Assembly: GCF_900102335.1 (NCBI RefSeq)
Contig: NZ_FNBM01000012.1
Location: forward strand, 1 to 64,000
Reading direction: 5' to 3'
Length of the DNA stretch: 64,000 bases
Source: Phytopseudomonas seleniipraecipitans
GTDB lineage: Bacteria; Pseudomonadota; Gammaproteobacteria; Pseudomonadales; Pseudomonadaceae
Both the position numbers and the translations under genes were made by a program. Of this stretch, positions 17,244 through 26,100 are shown piece by piece; the first letter of the stretch is position 1; each line of letters begins with the position of its first letter. The notes under the pieces are model-generated. The model made no database searches. It saw only the letters and a program-made list of their open reading frames with translations, and was not told where the DNA came from.

Positions 17244-17312
17244 GCCGTAGGATGGGTCGGGCCGCGCAGGTGAAACCCATCAATTGTCGATGGGTTCCAT
17301 CCATCCTACGGC
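17244..17312. repeat. GTAGGxTGGxT-type palindromic repeat, copy 1
   Basis: GCCGTAGGATGGGT at the left and ATCCATCCTACGGC at the right are inverted arms with an internal AACCCATC/GATGGGTT pair. It belongs to the same family as 18449-18554 and 24561-24591. It lies between the ABC ATPase gene and the second racemase-family gene. Confidence 0.6.
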
Positions 17313-17338
17313 CTTCAAGTCACGAAGAGGGCTGCGCC

Positions 17339-18376
17339 GTGCGCTCCAGCAAAGTCATTCATGTGGTCAGTTGCCATGCCGAAGGCGAAGTCGGCGACGT
17401 CATCGTCGGCGGCGTCGCGCCACCACCTGGCGAGACGCTGTGGCAACAGTCGCGCTGGATCGAACAGGACGACTTCCTGCGTAATTTCGTGCTCAACGAG
17501 CCGCGCGGCGGCGTGTTCCGTCACGTCAACCTGCTGGTGCCGGCCAAGAACCCCAAGGCGCAGATGGGCTGGATCATCATGGAGCCGGCCGATGTGCCGC
17601 CAATGTCCGGCTCCAACTCGCTGTGCGTGGCCACCGTGCTGCTCGACAGCGGCATCCTGCCGATGACAGAACCGCAGACCTTCCTGACCCTGGAAGCACC
17701 CGGCGGCCTGGTGGAAGTGATCGCCGACTGTCGTGATGGCAAAGCCGAGCGGGTCGAGGTGAAGAACGTACCGTCGTTCGCCGACCAGCTCGACGCCTGG
17801 ATCGAGGTCGAAGGTCTCGGTTCGCTGCAGGTCGATACCGCCTACGGTGGCGACAGCTTCGTCATCGCCGATGCGCGCCACCTGGGCTTCGCCATTGAGG
17901 CCGATGAAGCCGCCGACCTGGTCGCCGTGGGGCTGCGCATCACCCAGGCCGCCAACGAGCAGCTGGGTTTTCAGCATCCGTTGAATCCGGACTGGAGCCA
18001 CATCTCCTTTTGCCAGATTGCTGCCCCGGTGGTGCACGAGAACGGCATCGCCACCGGCGCCAACGCAGTGGTGATCCGTCCCGGCAAGATCGACCGCTCG
18101 CCCTGCGGCACCGGCTGTTCGGCACGCATGGCGGTGCTGCATGCCAAAGGTCAGCTGGCGGTGGGCGAGCGCTTCATCGGCCGCTCGATCATCGGTTCCG
18201 AATTCCACTGCCGCATCGACTCACTGACCGATGTAGCCGGCCGCCCGGCAATCTACCCCTGCCTATCCGGCCGGGCGTGGATAACCGGCACTCACCAGCA
18301 CCTGCTCGACCCGAGCGACCCTTGGCCAACGGGCTATCGCCTGTCGGATACCTGGCCGGTGGAGCTGAAGCTTTAA
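17339..18376 (+). CDS. proline-racemase superfamily enzyme with Ser/Cys active site
   Basis: A 345-residue paralogue of LhpA. The first active-site residue is Ser90 (PPMSGSNS) in place of Cys and the second is Cys256 (DRSPCGTGCS). Cys/Cys members are 4-hydroxyproline epimerases and Cys/Thr members are trans-3-hydroxyproline dehydratases; Ser/Cys members are less well defined and some epimerise 3- or 4-hydroxyproline. The GTG at 17339 follows GAGG and matches the family start; an upstream open frame runs into the ATPase gene and is spurious. Context places it in hydroxyproline use, but the exact reaction is open. Confidence 0.8.
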   Translation: MRSSKVIHVVSCHAEGEVGDVIVGGVAPPPGETLWQQSRWIEQDDFLRNFVLNEPRGGVFRHVNLLVPAKNPKAQMGWIIMEPADVPPMSGSNSLCVATVLLDSGILPMTEPQTFLTLEAPGGLVEVIADCRDGKAERVEVKNVPSFADQLDAWIEVEGLGSLQVDTAYGGDSFVIADARHLGFAIEADEAADLVAVGLRITQAANEQLGFQHPLNPDWSHISFCQIAAPVVHENGIATGANAVVIRPGKIDRSPCGTGCSARMAVLHAKGQLAVGERFIGRSIIGSEFHCRIDSLTDVAGRPAIYPCLSGRAWITGTHQHLLDPSDPWPTGYRLSDTWPVELKL

Positions 18377-18448
18377 TAGGCACTTCATGATCTCGTCGAC
18401 TAGCAAAAAGCACGTCGATTGAGAGGCTGCAAAGCAGTAGCGGCCATA

Positions 18449-18554
18449 CGTAGGGTGGATCGGGGCGCGTAGCCGACGCTTTTTTCATCCACCGTAAAGA
18501 TTGCAGAGCGGTGGATGGGTCGAGCCGCGTAGGTGAAGCGTCATCCACCCTACG
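18449..18554. repeat. GTAGGGTGGAT palindromic repeat, copy 2
   Basis: Outer arms CGTAGGGTGGAT (18449-18460) and ATCCACCCTACG (18543-18554) enclose a further ATCCACCG/CGGTGGAT pair, making a nested palindrome of 106 bp. It fills much of the 314-bp gap before the DapA-like gene; the rest holds the operator at 18648. Confidence 0.65.
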
Positions 18555-18647
18555 GCCTGAAAGTTTGAAATCCGCCGGTTCGCCGGCGACCTGACCCGGG
18601 CATAACGCCCAACAACGGAAAACAGACGGCCTGCTACGGCCTTCCGC

Positions 18648-18661
18648 TTTCGTATACGAAA
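18648..18661. promoter_or_regulatory. GntR-type operator, copy 2
   Basis: TTTCGTATACGAAA is a perfect 14-bp palindrome 29 bp before the DapA-like gene. It shares the core and right flank (TCGTATACGAAAT) with the site before the ABC importer operon, so one regulator probably controls both units. Confidence 0.6.
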
Positions 18662-18690
18662 TACTTTTACTCTGTCTAGGAGGCAACACC

Positions 18691-19638
18691 ATGAGCAGCA
18701 ACATCTTCACCGGCACCATCCCCGCCCTGATGACCCCATGCACAGCCGACCGCAAGCCGGACTTCGACGCCCTGGTACGCAAGGGCAAAGAGCTGATCCA
18801 GATCGGCATGAGCGCGGTGGTTTACTGCGGCTCCATGGGTGACTGGCCACTCCTGACCGAAGCCGAGCGCCAGGAAGGCGTAGCGCGCCTGGTGGCTGCC
18901 GGGATTCCGACCATTGTCGGCACCGGGGCGGTGAACAGCCGCGAAGCGGTGTCCCACGCGGCCCACGCTGCCAAGGTTGGCGCCCACGGCCTGATGGTCA
19001 TCCCGCGCGTCTTGTCCCGTGGCGCGTCGCCGGCCGCCCAGGAAGCGCACTTCGCTGCCATCCTCGAAGCGGCGCCGACGCTTCCGGCAGTGATCTACAA
19101 CAGCCCGTATTACGGCTTCGCCACCCGCGCCGAGCTGTTCTTCAAGCTGCGTCGCAAGTACGCCAACCTGATCGGCTTCAAGGAGTTCGGTGGCGCTGCG
19201 GACATGCGCTACGCCGCCGAGCACATCACGTCGCAGGACAAAGACGTCATCCTCATGGCTGGCGTCGATACCCAGGTGGTACACGGCTTCGTCAATTGCG
19301 GTGCGACGGGTGCCATCACCGGTATTGGCAACGCCCTGCCGCGCGAAGTGCTGCAGCTGGTCGAACTGAGCAAGAAAGCCGCCAAAGGCGACGCCGTTGC
19401 CCGCCGCCGCGCCCTTGAGCTGTCCGAGGCGCTGAACGTGCTGTCGTCCTTCGACGAAGGCACCGACCTGGTCCTCTACTACAAGCACCTGATGGTGCTG
19501 GGCGGCGACCAGGAATACGCCCTGCACTTCTACGAAACCGATGCCCTCAGCGAGGCCCAGCGTAACTACGCCGAGACGCAGTACACGCTGTTCCGCCAGT
19601 GGTACGCCAACTGGTCGGCGCAGCAGAGCGCCGTCTGA
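18691..19638 (+). CDS. lhpC: DapA-family 1-pyrroline-4-hydroxy-2-carboxylate deaminase
   Basis: A 315-residue TIM-barrel lyase of the dihydrodipicolinate synthase family. Schiff-base Lys164 (LIGFKEFGG) and Tyr136 (VIYNSPYYG) are present. In hydroxyproline clusters this enzyme deaminates the product of D-hydroxyproline dehydrogenase to 2-oxoglutarate semialdehyde, the substrate of the aldehyde dehydrogenase encoded downstream. AGGAGG precedes the ATG. It is followed by TRAP transporter genes rather than directly by the dehydrogenase. Confidence 0.88.
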   Translation: MSSNIFTGTIPALMTPCTADRKPDFDALVRKGKELIQIGMSAVVYCGSMGDWPLLTEAERQEGVARLVAAGIPTIVGTGAVNSREAVSHAAHAAKVGAHGLMVIPRVLSRGASPAAQEAHFAAILEAAPTLPAVIYNSPYYGFATRAELFFKLRRKYANLIGFKEFGGAADMRYAAEHITSQDKDVILMAGVDTQVVHGFVNCGATGAITGIGNALPREVLQLVELSKKAAKGDAVARRRALELSEALNVLSSFDEGTDLVLYYKHLMVLGGDQEYALHFYETDALSEAQRNYAETQYTLFRQWYANWSAQQSAV

Positions 19639-19778
19639 TCGCCCTTCGGCCTGTAACAGCCATTACCGCTGCATGGATGCGGGAGGCCACCCCTCCCGCT
19701 TCTTTGGCCTCACCTGCCTTGCCTGACAACTGCGCAAGCCGCGCACCTGGCAAATACATAAAGACCAAGGAGAACAGG

Positions 19779-20831
19779 ATGATCAACAAGACCACTCAGC
19801 TTTTTGCCGCTCTCGGCCTGGCGCTTTGCTGCGCCACCACCCAGGCGGCCAGCTACACCTACTCGGTGCCGACCTCAGTACCGGAAGGCAGCTTCTTCTT
19901 CGATAACTTCCTCAAACGCTTCGCCAGCAACGCCGCCCTGCTCACCGATGGCGAGGTGAAGATTCGCCCGATTGGCGCGGGCGTCATCGTGCCGCCATTC
20001 CAGGTTTACGAATCGGTACAGAACGGGGTGCTCAAGGCAGGCCACTCCACGCCGACTTACCTGATCAATCAGGATCCGCTGAACAACGTATTCGCCGGCT
20101 ATCCAGGCGGCATGTCCGGTGAAGAAACCCTCGCCTGGCTGTACGAAGGCAACGGTCTGAAATACTTGCAGGAATACCGCCGCAAGAAGATGGGCCTGCA
20201 TAGCCTGGTGGTCGGCGTCGGCAGCACCGAAGTGCTCGCCCACTCCAATAAGAAGATCGAAAAGCTGGAGGACTTCAAAGGGCTGAAATTCCGTACCGCT
20301 GGCGCCTGGGCCGAGGTCATCCAGCAGGTCGGCGCCTCACCGACCGTTGTGCCGCCGGGCGAAATCTACACACTGCTGCAGCGCAAAGGCGTGGACGCCG
20401 TTGAGTGGGCAACGCCAGGCGCCAACCTGACCGAGGGCTTCCATGAGGTGGCGCCGTACCTGCTGATCCCCGGCGTGCACCAACCGTCATTCGTCTGGGA
20501 GTTCTTCATGACCGAGGAGAACTGGAACGCCATCGACGAAAAAACCCGGGCCAAGCTGGAAGAAGCCGCCAAGCTCACCACCCTGCAGAGCTACTTCCAC
20601 TTCCTCGACAGTGACATGAAAGCCATGGAGACCTACCGCAAGGCGGGTATCGAGATCATCGAGCTGGACAAGAGCATCACCGATGACCTGGCTCAGCGTG
20701 GCAACCAACTGATTGCCGACAAACTGGAAGCTCGCAAGGCCGATGACATCGATGCCAAGGCGATCTTCAAGGACTACAGCGACTACATGCAGCGCTGGTC
20801 GAACAACTCCTCCTATCTCTACAGACATTAA
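19779..20831 (+). CDS. TRAP transporter substrate-binding protein (DctP family)
   Basis: A 350-residue periplasmic binding protein with signal peptide (about 1-23, ending TTQA). The segment GLKFRTAGAWAEVIQQVGASPTVV is typical of DctP proteins, with an Arg that normally contacts a carboxylate. AGGAGA precedes the ATG at 19779; a longer open frame upstream lacks support. The context suggests uptake of hydroxyproline or a related acid. It opens a dctP-dctQ-dctM order. Confidence 0.88.
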   Translation: MINKTTQLFAALGLALCCATTQAASYTYSVPTSVPEGSFFFDNFLKRFASNAALLTDGEVKIRPIGAGVIVPPFQVYESVQNGVLKAGHSTPTYLINQDPLNNVFAGYPGGMSGEETLAWLYEGNGLKYLQEYRRKKMGLHSLVVGVGSTEVLAHSNKKIEKLEDFKGLKFRTAGAWAEVIQQVGASPTVVPPGEIYTLLQRKGVDAVEWATPGANLTEGFHEVAPYLLIPGVHQPSFVWEFFMTEENWNAIDEKTRAKLEEAAKLTTLQSYFHFLDSDMKAMETYRKAGIEIIELDKSITDDLAQRGNQLIADKLEARKADDIDAKAIFKDYSDYMQRWSNNSSYLYRH

Positions 20832-20838
20832 TCGACTG

Positions 20839-20864
20839 GGCCGGCCACCCTCAGGTGGCCGGCC
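20839..20864 (+). terminator. intercistronic hairpin after the TRAP binding-protein gene
   Basis: GGCCGGCCACC and GGTGGCCGGCC form an 11-bp perfect stem with a 4-base loop and no T-run, between dctP and dctQ. Such hairpins commonly protect the abundant binding-protein mRNA while reducing expression of the membrane subunits. Confidence 0.55.
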
Positions 20865-20879
20865 AGGTAAGGAGGCGTT

Positions 20880-21386
20880 ATGAAAAACAGATGGTACAAC
20901 TGGCCAGCGCAGGCGCTGCTGGGCCTGGCAGCCAGCATGGCGCTGATCATGGTGCTGGCGATGATCTATGAAGTGTTCTCACGCTATGCCCTCAACAGCC
21001 CGACGCTTTGGGCCTTCGATATTTCCTACATGCTCAATGGCTGCATCTTCCTGCTCGGCTGCGCCTACGCACTGAAGGAGGAGACCCATGTGCGCGTCGA
21101 CTTCCTGTCCTCACGCATGCCGCCAGCGGTACAGCGGTGGTTCAACGCAGGCTTCTACCTGCTGGTACTCACACCAATTATCGGTGGCCTGACCTACGTC
21201 GCTGGCCGTCGCGCCTGGCATGCCTTTGCTAACGGCGAGGTCGAGCACGTCAGTGCCTGGGCGCCGCTCATGTGGCCGTTCTACCTGGCGCTCGCGCTGG
21301 GCCTGGCGGGCCTGACCTATCAGCTCATCGTCGATGCCGCGCTGTTCATCGGCAATCGCAAGCAGCCCGGCAACAAGGAACACTGA
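20880..21386 (+). CDS. TRAP transporter small membrane subunit (DctQ family)
   Basis: A 168-residue protein with four hydrophobic helices, including MALIMVLAMIYEVFSRYALN, a typical DctQ feature. GGAGG lies just before the ATG. It should pair with the large membrane subunit 3 bp downstream. Confidence 0.85.
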   Translation: MKNRWYNWPAQALLGLAASMALIMVLAMIYEVFSRYALNSPTLWAFDISYMLNGCIFLLGCAYALKEETHVRVDFLSSRMPPAVQRWFNAGFYLLVLTPIIGGLTYVAGRRAWHAFANGEVEHVSAWAPLMWPFYLALALGLAGLTYQLIVDAALFIGNRKQPGNKEH

Positions 21387-21389
21387 CCG

Positions 21390-22700
21390 ATGATGGAATC
21401 CATACCCCTGCTGATGTTCGCCCTGCTGTTCCTGTTGATATTCCTCGGCATCCCCGTGTCCTTTTCGCTGATCAGCGTGTCGTGCCTGTTCGGCCTGTTC
21501 CTGTTCGGCGACAACATCCTGCAGCAGATGTATGGCTCGCTGCTGCAGGCCTCGACCAACTTCGCCCTGTCGGCCATCCCGCTGTTTGTGCTGATGGGCG
21601 CGATCCTCGAGCGAACTGGCCTGGCACAGCGGCTGTTCAGCGCGATGCAGCTATGGCTCGGCGGGTTTTCCGGCGGCCTGGCGATTTCCTCGATGTTGAT
21701 GTGCGGCATCTTCGCCGCCAGTTCCGGTGTGGTCGGGGCCGTGGAAATCGTCGTGGGCATGATGGCCATTCCGGCCATGTCCAAATACAACTACGATCGC
21801 GCACTCATCTCCGGAACCATCTGCGGCGGCGGCTCGCTGGGCGCGATCATCCCGCCCTCAGTGATCGTCGTGGTGTACGCGTCCATGGCGCAGCTATCGA
21901 TCGGCCAGTTATTTGCCGCCACGCTGTTCCCGGGCCTACTCATGCTGGGCTTGTTTTTGCTCTACATCATCGTCATCTGCTGGCTGAAACCATCACTGGC
22001 GCCTGCCGTGCCGGAGATGAAAGCCACACCGCTGGGCGAGAAGCTGAAGATCACCCTCAGCGCACTGATTCCACCACTGCTACTGATCGCCGCGGTTCTG
22101 GGATCGATGCTCGCCGGTATCGCCTCGCCCACCGAGTCGGCTGCGGTGGGCGCCTTCGGTGCCGCGGTGCTGGCTATCTGGTTCCGTGAACTGAGCATCC
22201 AACGCTTGATCGAGGCGCTGGTTTCGACCATCAAGATCACCTCGATGATCATGCTGATCGTGGCAGGCGGCATCATGTTCACGGCCATCTTTGCGGCGAG
22301 CGGCGGGGGCTGGATGATCGGCGAATTCATGGATGAAATGAATTTCAGCCCCTACGCACTCATCCTGATTCTGATGGCCATGGTGTTCTTCGCTGGCATG
22401 GTGCTGGACTGGATTTCTCTGGTGCTGATCTTCGTACCGATCTTCACCCCGCTGGTGAAGGCTGCCGGAATCGACCCGGTGTGGTTTGCGGTGATGTTCA
22501 TGGTGGTGGTGCAGACCTGCTACCTGACGCCGCCCCTGGCGCCCTCGGTGTTCTACCTCAAATCGATTGCCCCACCGGGTTATGGCTATGGCGTAATGTA
22601 CCGCGGTGTGCTGCCTTTCATTGCCATCCAGCTGCTGCTGTTTTTGCTGATCCTGGCCATGCCCGGCATCGCCACCTGGCTGCCGAGGCAGCTGTTCTGA
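21390..22700 (+). CDS. TRAP transporter large membrane subunit (DctM family)
   Basis: A 436-residue multi-spanning protein that carries out sodium-coupled transport in TRAP systems. Family motifs include GIPVSFSLISVSCLFGLFLF, CGGGSLGAIIPPSVIVV and the C-terminal LTPPLAPSVFYLKSIAP. It is followed by a palindrome with arms CCCGGCCC and GGGCCGGG at 22709-22732, which may mark the end of the TRAP unit. Confidence 0.9.
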   Translation: MMESIPLLMFALLFLLIFLGIPVSFSLISVSCLFGLFLFGDNILQQMYGSLLQASTNFALSAIPLFVLMGAILERTGLAQRLFSAMQLWLGGFSGGLAISSMLMCGIFAASSGVVGAVEIVVGMMAIPAMSKYNYDRALISGTICGGGSLGAIIPPSVIVVVYASMAQLSIGQLFAATLFPGLLMLGLFLLYIIVICWLKPSLAPAVPEMKATPLGEKLKITLSALIPPLLLIAAVLGSMLAGIASPTESAAVGAFGAAVLAIWFRELSIQRLIEALVSTIKITSMIMLIVAGGIMFTAIFAASGGGWMIGEFMDEMNFSPYALILILMAMVFFAGMVLDWISLVLIFVPIFTPLVKAAGIDPVWFAVMFMVVVQTCYLTPPLAPSVFYLKSIAPPGYGYGVMYRGVLPFIAIQLLLFLLILAMPGIATWLPRQLF

Positions 22701-22708
22701 GGCTCTGA

Positions 22709-22732
22709 CCCGGCCCTGTGATGCGGGCCGGG
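22709..22732. terminator. GC-rich hairpin after the TRAP genes
   Basis: Inverted arms CCCGGCCC and GGGCCGGG are separated by 8 bases, 8 bp after the DctM stop. There is no T-run, so it is a weak terminator or a stabilising hairpin. Confidence 0.45.
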
Positions 22733-22817
22733 CCAACGCAGACTTGCGCAACTTATCAGACATCGTACAATCAAAGCCTTTCCGTACGTGTTCAAACGTC
22801 ACCAACAGGAGCTAACA

Positions 22818-24398
22818 ATGCCCGCTACCATCGGCCACAACATCATCGGCGGCGCGTACAGCGCAGCCGGCTCCGTAGTTCATAAGAGTCACGACGCCAC
22901 CACTGGCGAAGCCCTTTCCTACGACTTCATCCAGGCCACGCCGGAAGAAGTCGATGCCGCTGCCAAAGCCGCAGCCGCTGCTTACCCTGCTTACCGCAGC
23001 CTGCCAGCTGCTAAGCGCGCAGATTTCCTCGACGCCATCGCTGACGAACTGGACGCCCTGGGCGACGAATTCGTCGCCACCGTCTGCCGCGAAACCGCAC
23101 TGCCGACCGCCCGTATCCAGGGTGAGCGCGGCCGTACCAGCGGCCAGATGCGCCTGTTCGCCAAAGTGCTGCGCCGTGGCGATTTCTACGGTGCGCGTAT
23201 CGACCGCGCTCTGCCAGACCGTCAGCCGCTGCCGCGCCCTGATCTGCGTCAGTACCGCATCGGCCTCGGCCCGGTTGCCGTGTTCGGCGCCAGCAACTTC
23301 CCGCTGGCCTTCTCCACCGCTGGTGGCGATACCGCTTCCGCGCTGGCTGCTGGCTGCCCGGTGGTCTTCAAGGCCCACAGCGGCCACATGGCTACCGCGG
23401 CGTTCGTCGGTGAAGCCCTGCTGCGCGCGGCTGACAAAACCGGCATGCCGAAAGGCGTGTTCAACATGATCTACGGTTCGGGTGTTGGTGAGACGCTGGT
23501 CAAGCACCCGGCCATCCTGGCGGTCGGCTTCACCGGTTCGCTGAAAGGTGGTCGCGCCCTCTGCGACATGGCCGCCGCCCGCCCGCAGCCGATCCCGGTA
23601 TTCGCCGAGATGAGCAGCATCAACCCGGTCATCCTGCTGCCGGAAGCCATCAAGGCCCGCGGCGAGAAAATCGCCGGCGAGCTGGCGGGTTCGGTGGTCA
23701 TGGGCTGTGGTCAGTTCTGCACCAACCCGGGCCTGGTGATCGGCGTTCGTTCGCCTGAGTTCAGCGCCTTCCTGGAAACCTTCACCGCCAAGATGGCCGA
23801 GCAGCAGCCGCAAACCATGCTCAACGCCGGCACCCTGAAGAGCTACGTGAAAGGCCTGGACGCACTCAATGCGCATTCCGGCATCACGCACCTGACCGGC
23901 GCCAAGCAAGAAGGCAATCAGGCTCGTCCGCAACTGTTCAAAGCCGACGTCAGCTTGCTGCTCAATGGTGACGAGCTGCTGCAGGAAGAAGTCTTCGGCC
24001 CGACCACTATCGTCGTCGAAGTGGCTGACAAGGCTGAGCTGCTGAAAGCCATCGGCGGCCTGCATGGTCAGCTGACCGCGACCCTGCTCACCGAGCCGGG
24101 CGACCTGGCCGGCAGCGAAGAGCTGTTCGCACTGCTCGAGCAGAAAGTTGGCCGCGTGCTGTTCAACGGCTACCCGACTGGCGTGGAAGTCTGCGACTCC
24201 ATGGTCCACGGCGGCCCGTACCCAGCGACTTCCGACGCCCGTGGTACGTCGGTCGGCACCCTGGCCATCGATCGCTTCCTGCGCCCGGTGTGCTACCAGA
24301 ACTGCCCGGACGCCCTGCTGCCCGACGCGCTGAAAAACGCCAACCCGCTGAGCATCGCTCGTCTGGTTGACGGTGCCAGCAGCCGCGACGCGCTGTAA
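22818..24398 (+). CDS. lhpG: 2-oxoglutarate semialdehyde dehydrogenase
   Basis: A 526-residue aldehyde dehydrogenase of the long NADP-type family. Catalytic Cys301 (GCGQFCTNPG) and general-base Glu264 (FAEMSSINP) are present. In this cluster it should oxidise 2-oxoglutarate semialdehyde to 2-oxoglutarate, the last step of hydroxyproline degradation into the TCA cycle. CAGGAGC precedes the ATG at 22818; an upstream start at 22788 would add ten residues unlike the family. A clear terminator follows. Confidence 0.9.
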   Translation: MPATIGHNIIGGAYSAAGSVVHKSHDATTGEALSYDFIQATPEEVDAAAKAAAAAYPAYRSLPAAKRADFLDAIADELDALGDEFVATVCRETALPTARIQGERGRTSGQMRLFAKVLRRGDFYGARIDRALPDRQPLPRPDLRQYRIGLGPVAVFGASNFPLAFSTAGGDTASALAAGCPVVFKAHSGHMATAAFVGEALLRAADKTGMPKGVFNMIYGSGVGETLVKHPAILAVGFTGSLKGGRALCDMAAARPQPIPVFAEMSSINPVILLPEAIKARGEKIAGELAGSVVMGCGQFCTNPGLVIGVRSPEFSAFLETFTAKMAEQQPQTMLNAGTLKSYVKGLDALNAHSGITHLTGAKQEGNQARPQLFKADVSLLLNGDELLQEEVFGPTTIVVEVADKAELLKAIGGLHGQLTATLLTEPGDLAGSEELFALLEQKVGRVLFNGYPTGVEVCDSMVHGGPYPATSDARGTSVGTLAIDRFLRPVCYQNCPDALLPDALKNANPLSIARLVDGASSRDAL

Positions 24399-24444
24399 GA
24401 AACGGCTCGGCGCCATGGCGCCAGCCCGCTCTGCGTTGTAAGAG

Positions 24445-24473
24445 AAAGCCGACCTCAGGGTCGGCTTTTTTGT
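24445..24473 (+). terminator. Rho-independent terminator after lhpG
   Basis: AAAGCCGACC, a TCAG loop and GGTCGGCTTT form a 10-bp stem followed by a T-run (six T after GGC). It closes the semialdehyde dehydrogenase transcript. Confidence 0.9.
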
Positions 24474-24507
24474 GGGTGCGGTTTGTGCCGTGTAGGGCAA
24501 CGCCTTT

Positions 24508-24591
24508 CCTGGGTATCGCTTCACTCAACACAGGCTACGGTTTGCGCTTCGGATGCTACCCGTAGGGTGGATAACGCGAAGCTTATCCACC
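24508..24591. repeat. two intergenic repeat elements before the MFS gene
   Basis: The 308 bp between the terminator and the MFS gene hold no gene. 24508-24540 is a copy, read in reverse, of the GTAGCCTGGCGTTGAGCGAA family seen at 31844 and 33699. 24561-24591 is a compact GTAGGGTGGAT palindrome (CGTAGGGTGGATAA and TTATCCACC arms). The remaining 190 bp show nothing recognisable. Confidence 0.6.
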
Positions 24592-24781
24592 AGCGATCGC
24601 GCCGGGAGCGCAATGATTTGACCGCCTCAAGGCGCTTGCGCGAAACCCCTGTCGCTTACGACTACCCTCAGGTCGTACTCGAATCCCGCCACAGCCGCCG
24701 AGCCACGTAAGTTATCCACAGATGGACGCAAAGCCGCGGAGCAGGCGCGTCTGCACGTTGGAGAACTAAGCGGAGGCAGCC

Positions 24782-26098
24782 ATGAGCGTGAGCACTTATC
24801 CACAACAGGCTACGCATGTCGATCTGGGCATCTTGCGCAAGGTGATCGCCGCGTCGGCAATCGGCAACTTCGTCGAATGGTTCGACTTCGCCGTGTACGG
24901 CTTTCTCGCCGTGACCATCGCCGCGTTGTTCTTTCCCCAGGGCGATCCCGCACTGGCGCTGCTGCAGACCTTTGCGGTGTTCGCCGTATCCTTCGCGCTA
25001 CGCCCGTTGGGCGGTATCGTCTTCGGCATCCTCGGCGACCGCATCGGCCGCAAGCGTGTGCTGTCGATCACCGTGCTGCTGATGGCCGGCGCTACCACGC
25101 TGATCGGCCTGCTGCCCACCTATGCCAGCATCGGCCTGCTCGCTCCTCTACTGCTGGCCCTGGCGCGCTGCCTGCAGGGGTTTTCCGCGGGCGGTGAATA
25201 CGCCGGTGCCTGCGCGTTCGTCATGGAACACGCGCCGACCGAGCAGAAGGCTCGTTACGGCAGCTTCGTGCCGGTCTCCACTTTCGCGGCTTTCGCCTGT
25301 GCGGCAGGCCTGGTGTTCGGCCTGGGCGTCTGGCTGGACGAAACACAGATGCAGGCCTGGGGCTGGCGCGTGCCGTTCCTGATCGCCGCACCGCTGGGCC
25401 TGGTCGGGCTTTACATGCGCCTGCGCCTGGACGAATCGCCGGCCTTCCAGGCCCTGGCTGCGCAAGCGCACCCGGAACACTCGCCGCTGCGCGAAACCCT
25501 GCGTGAACACGGCGCCACGGTGCTGTGCCTGTCGGCCTTCATCTCCGCCACAGCGCTGTCGTTCTACATGTTCACCACTTATCTGACCACCTACATGCAG
25601 GTGGTCGGCGGCGCGGCGCGCCCCACGGCGTTGCTCGCCAGCTTGGCGGCGTTGCTGTTCGCCGCTCTGCTGTGTCCGTTCGTGGGCCGCTACTCGGACC
25701 GTGTCGGCCGCCGCCGCACCATCCTCACCGCCGGGGTGGCGTTGATCGTCGCGGTGTACCCGGCCTTCACCCTGGCCGCCTCGGGCACCCTGTGGGCCTC
25801 GGCCATCGGTGCCATGCTGTTGGCGGTCGGTGCGGTGATCTGCGGTGTGGTCACCGCTGTGCTGCTCTCCGAACAATTCCCCACCCGCGTGCGCTACACC
25901 GCGTCGGCCTTCACCTACAACCTGGCCTACACGGTATTCGGCGGCACCGCCCCGCTGGTCGCTACCTGGCTGATCGAAGCCACCGGCAACCGCATGGCGC
26001 CAGCCTTCTACCTGATCGCCATCGCACTGCTGGCTTTGGCCGGCGGCCTGGCGCTGCCGGAGTCGTCGAAGCGTTCGCTGGATTACCGACCGGATTGA
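24782..26098 (+). CDS. MFS transporter of the metabolite:proton symporter family
   Basis: A 438-residue protein with about 12 transmembrane helices. The N-terminal IGNFVEWFDFAVYGFLA and GDRIGRKRVL and the mid-protein GRYSDRVGRRR loops identify the MHS group (ProP, KgtP relatives), which import compatible solutes or organic acids with protons. GGAGG lies just before the ATG. It is at the edge of the hydroxyproline cluster, so hydroxyproline, proline or 2-oxoglutarate are possible substrates; none is proven. Confidence 0.85.
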   Translation: MSVSTYPQQATHVDLGILRKVIAASAIGNFVEWFDFAVYGFLAVTIAALFFPQGDPALALLQTFAVFAVSFALRPLGGIVFGILGDRIGRKRVLSITVLLMAGATTLIGLLPTYASIGLLAPLLLALARCLQGFSAGGEYAGACAFVMEHAPTEQKARYGSFVPVSTFAAFACAAGLVFGLGVWLDETQMQAWGWRVPFLIAAPLGLVGLYMRLRLDESPAFQALAAQAHPEHSPLRETLREHGATVLCLSAFISATALSFYMFTTYLTTYMQVVGGAARPTALLASLAALLFAALLCPFVGRYSDRVGRRRTILTAGVALIVAVYPAFTLAASGTLWASAIGAMLLAVGAVICGVVTAVLLSEQFPTRVRYTASAFTYNLAYTVFGGTAPLVATWLIEATGNRMAPAFYLIAIALLALAGGLALPESSKRSLDYRPD

Positions 26099-26100
26099 CC

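Noticed and set aside
17244..18554. clustered palindromes considered as a CRISPR-like array
   Set aside because: Only two degenerate inverted repeats about 1.2 kb apart with a gene between them; no regular spacers and no cas genes.
22812..24524. 570-codon open frame antisense to lhpG
   Set aside because: It mirrors a clear aldehyde dehydrogenase gene; long antisense frames are common in GC-rich DNA and the translation has no recognisable domain.
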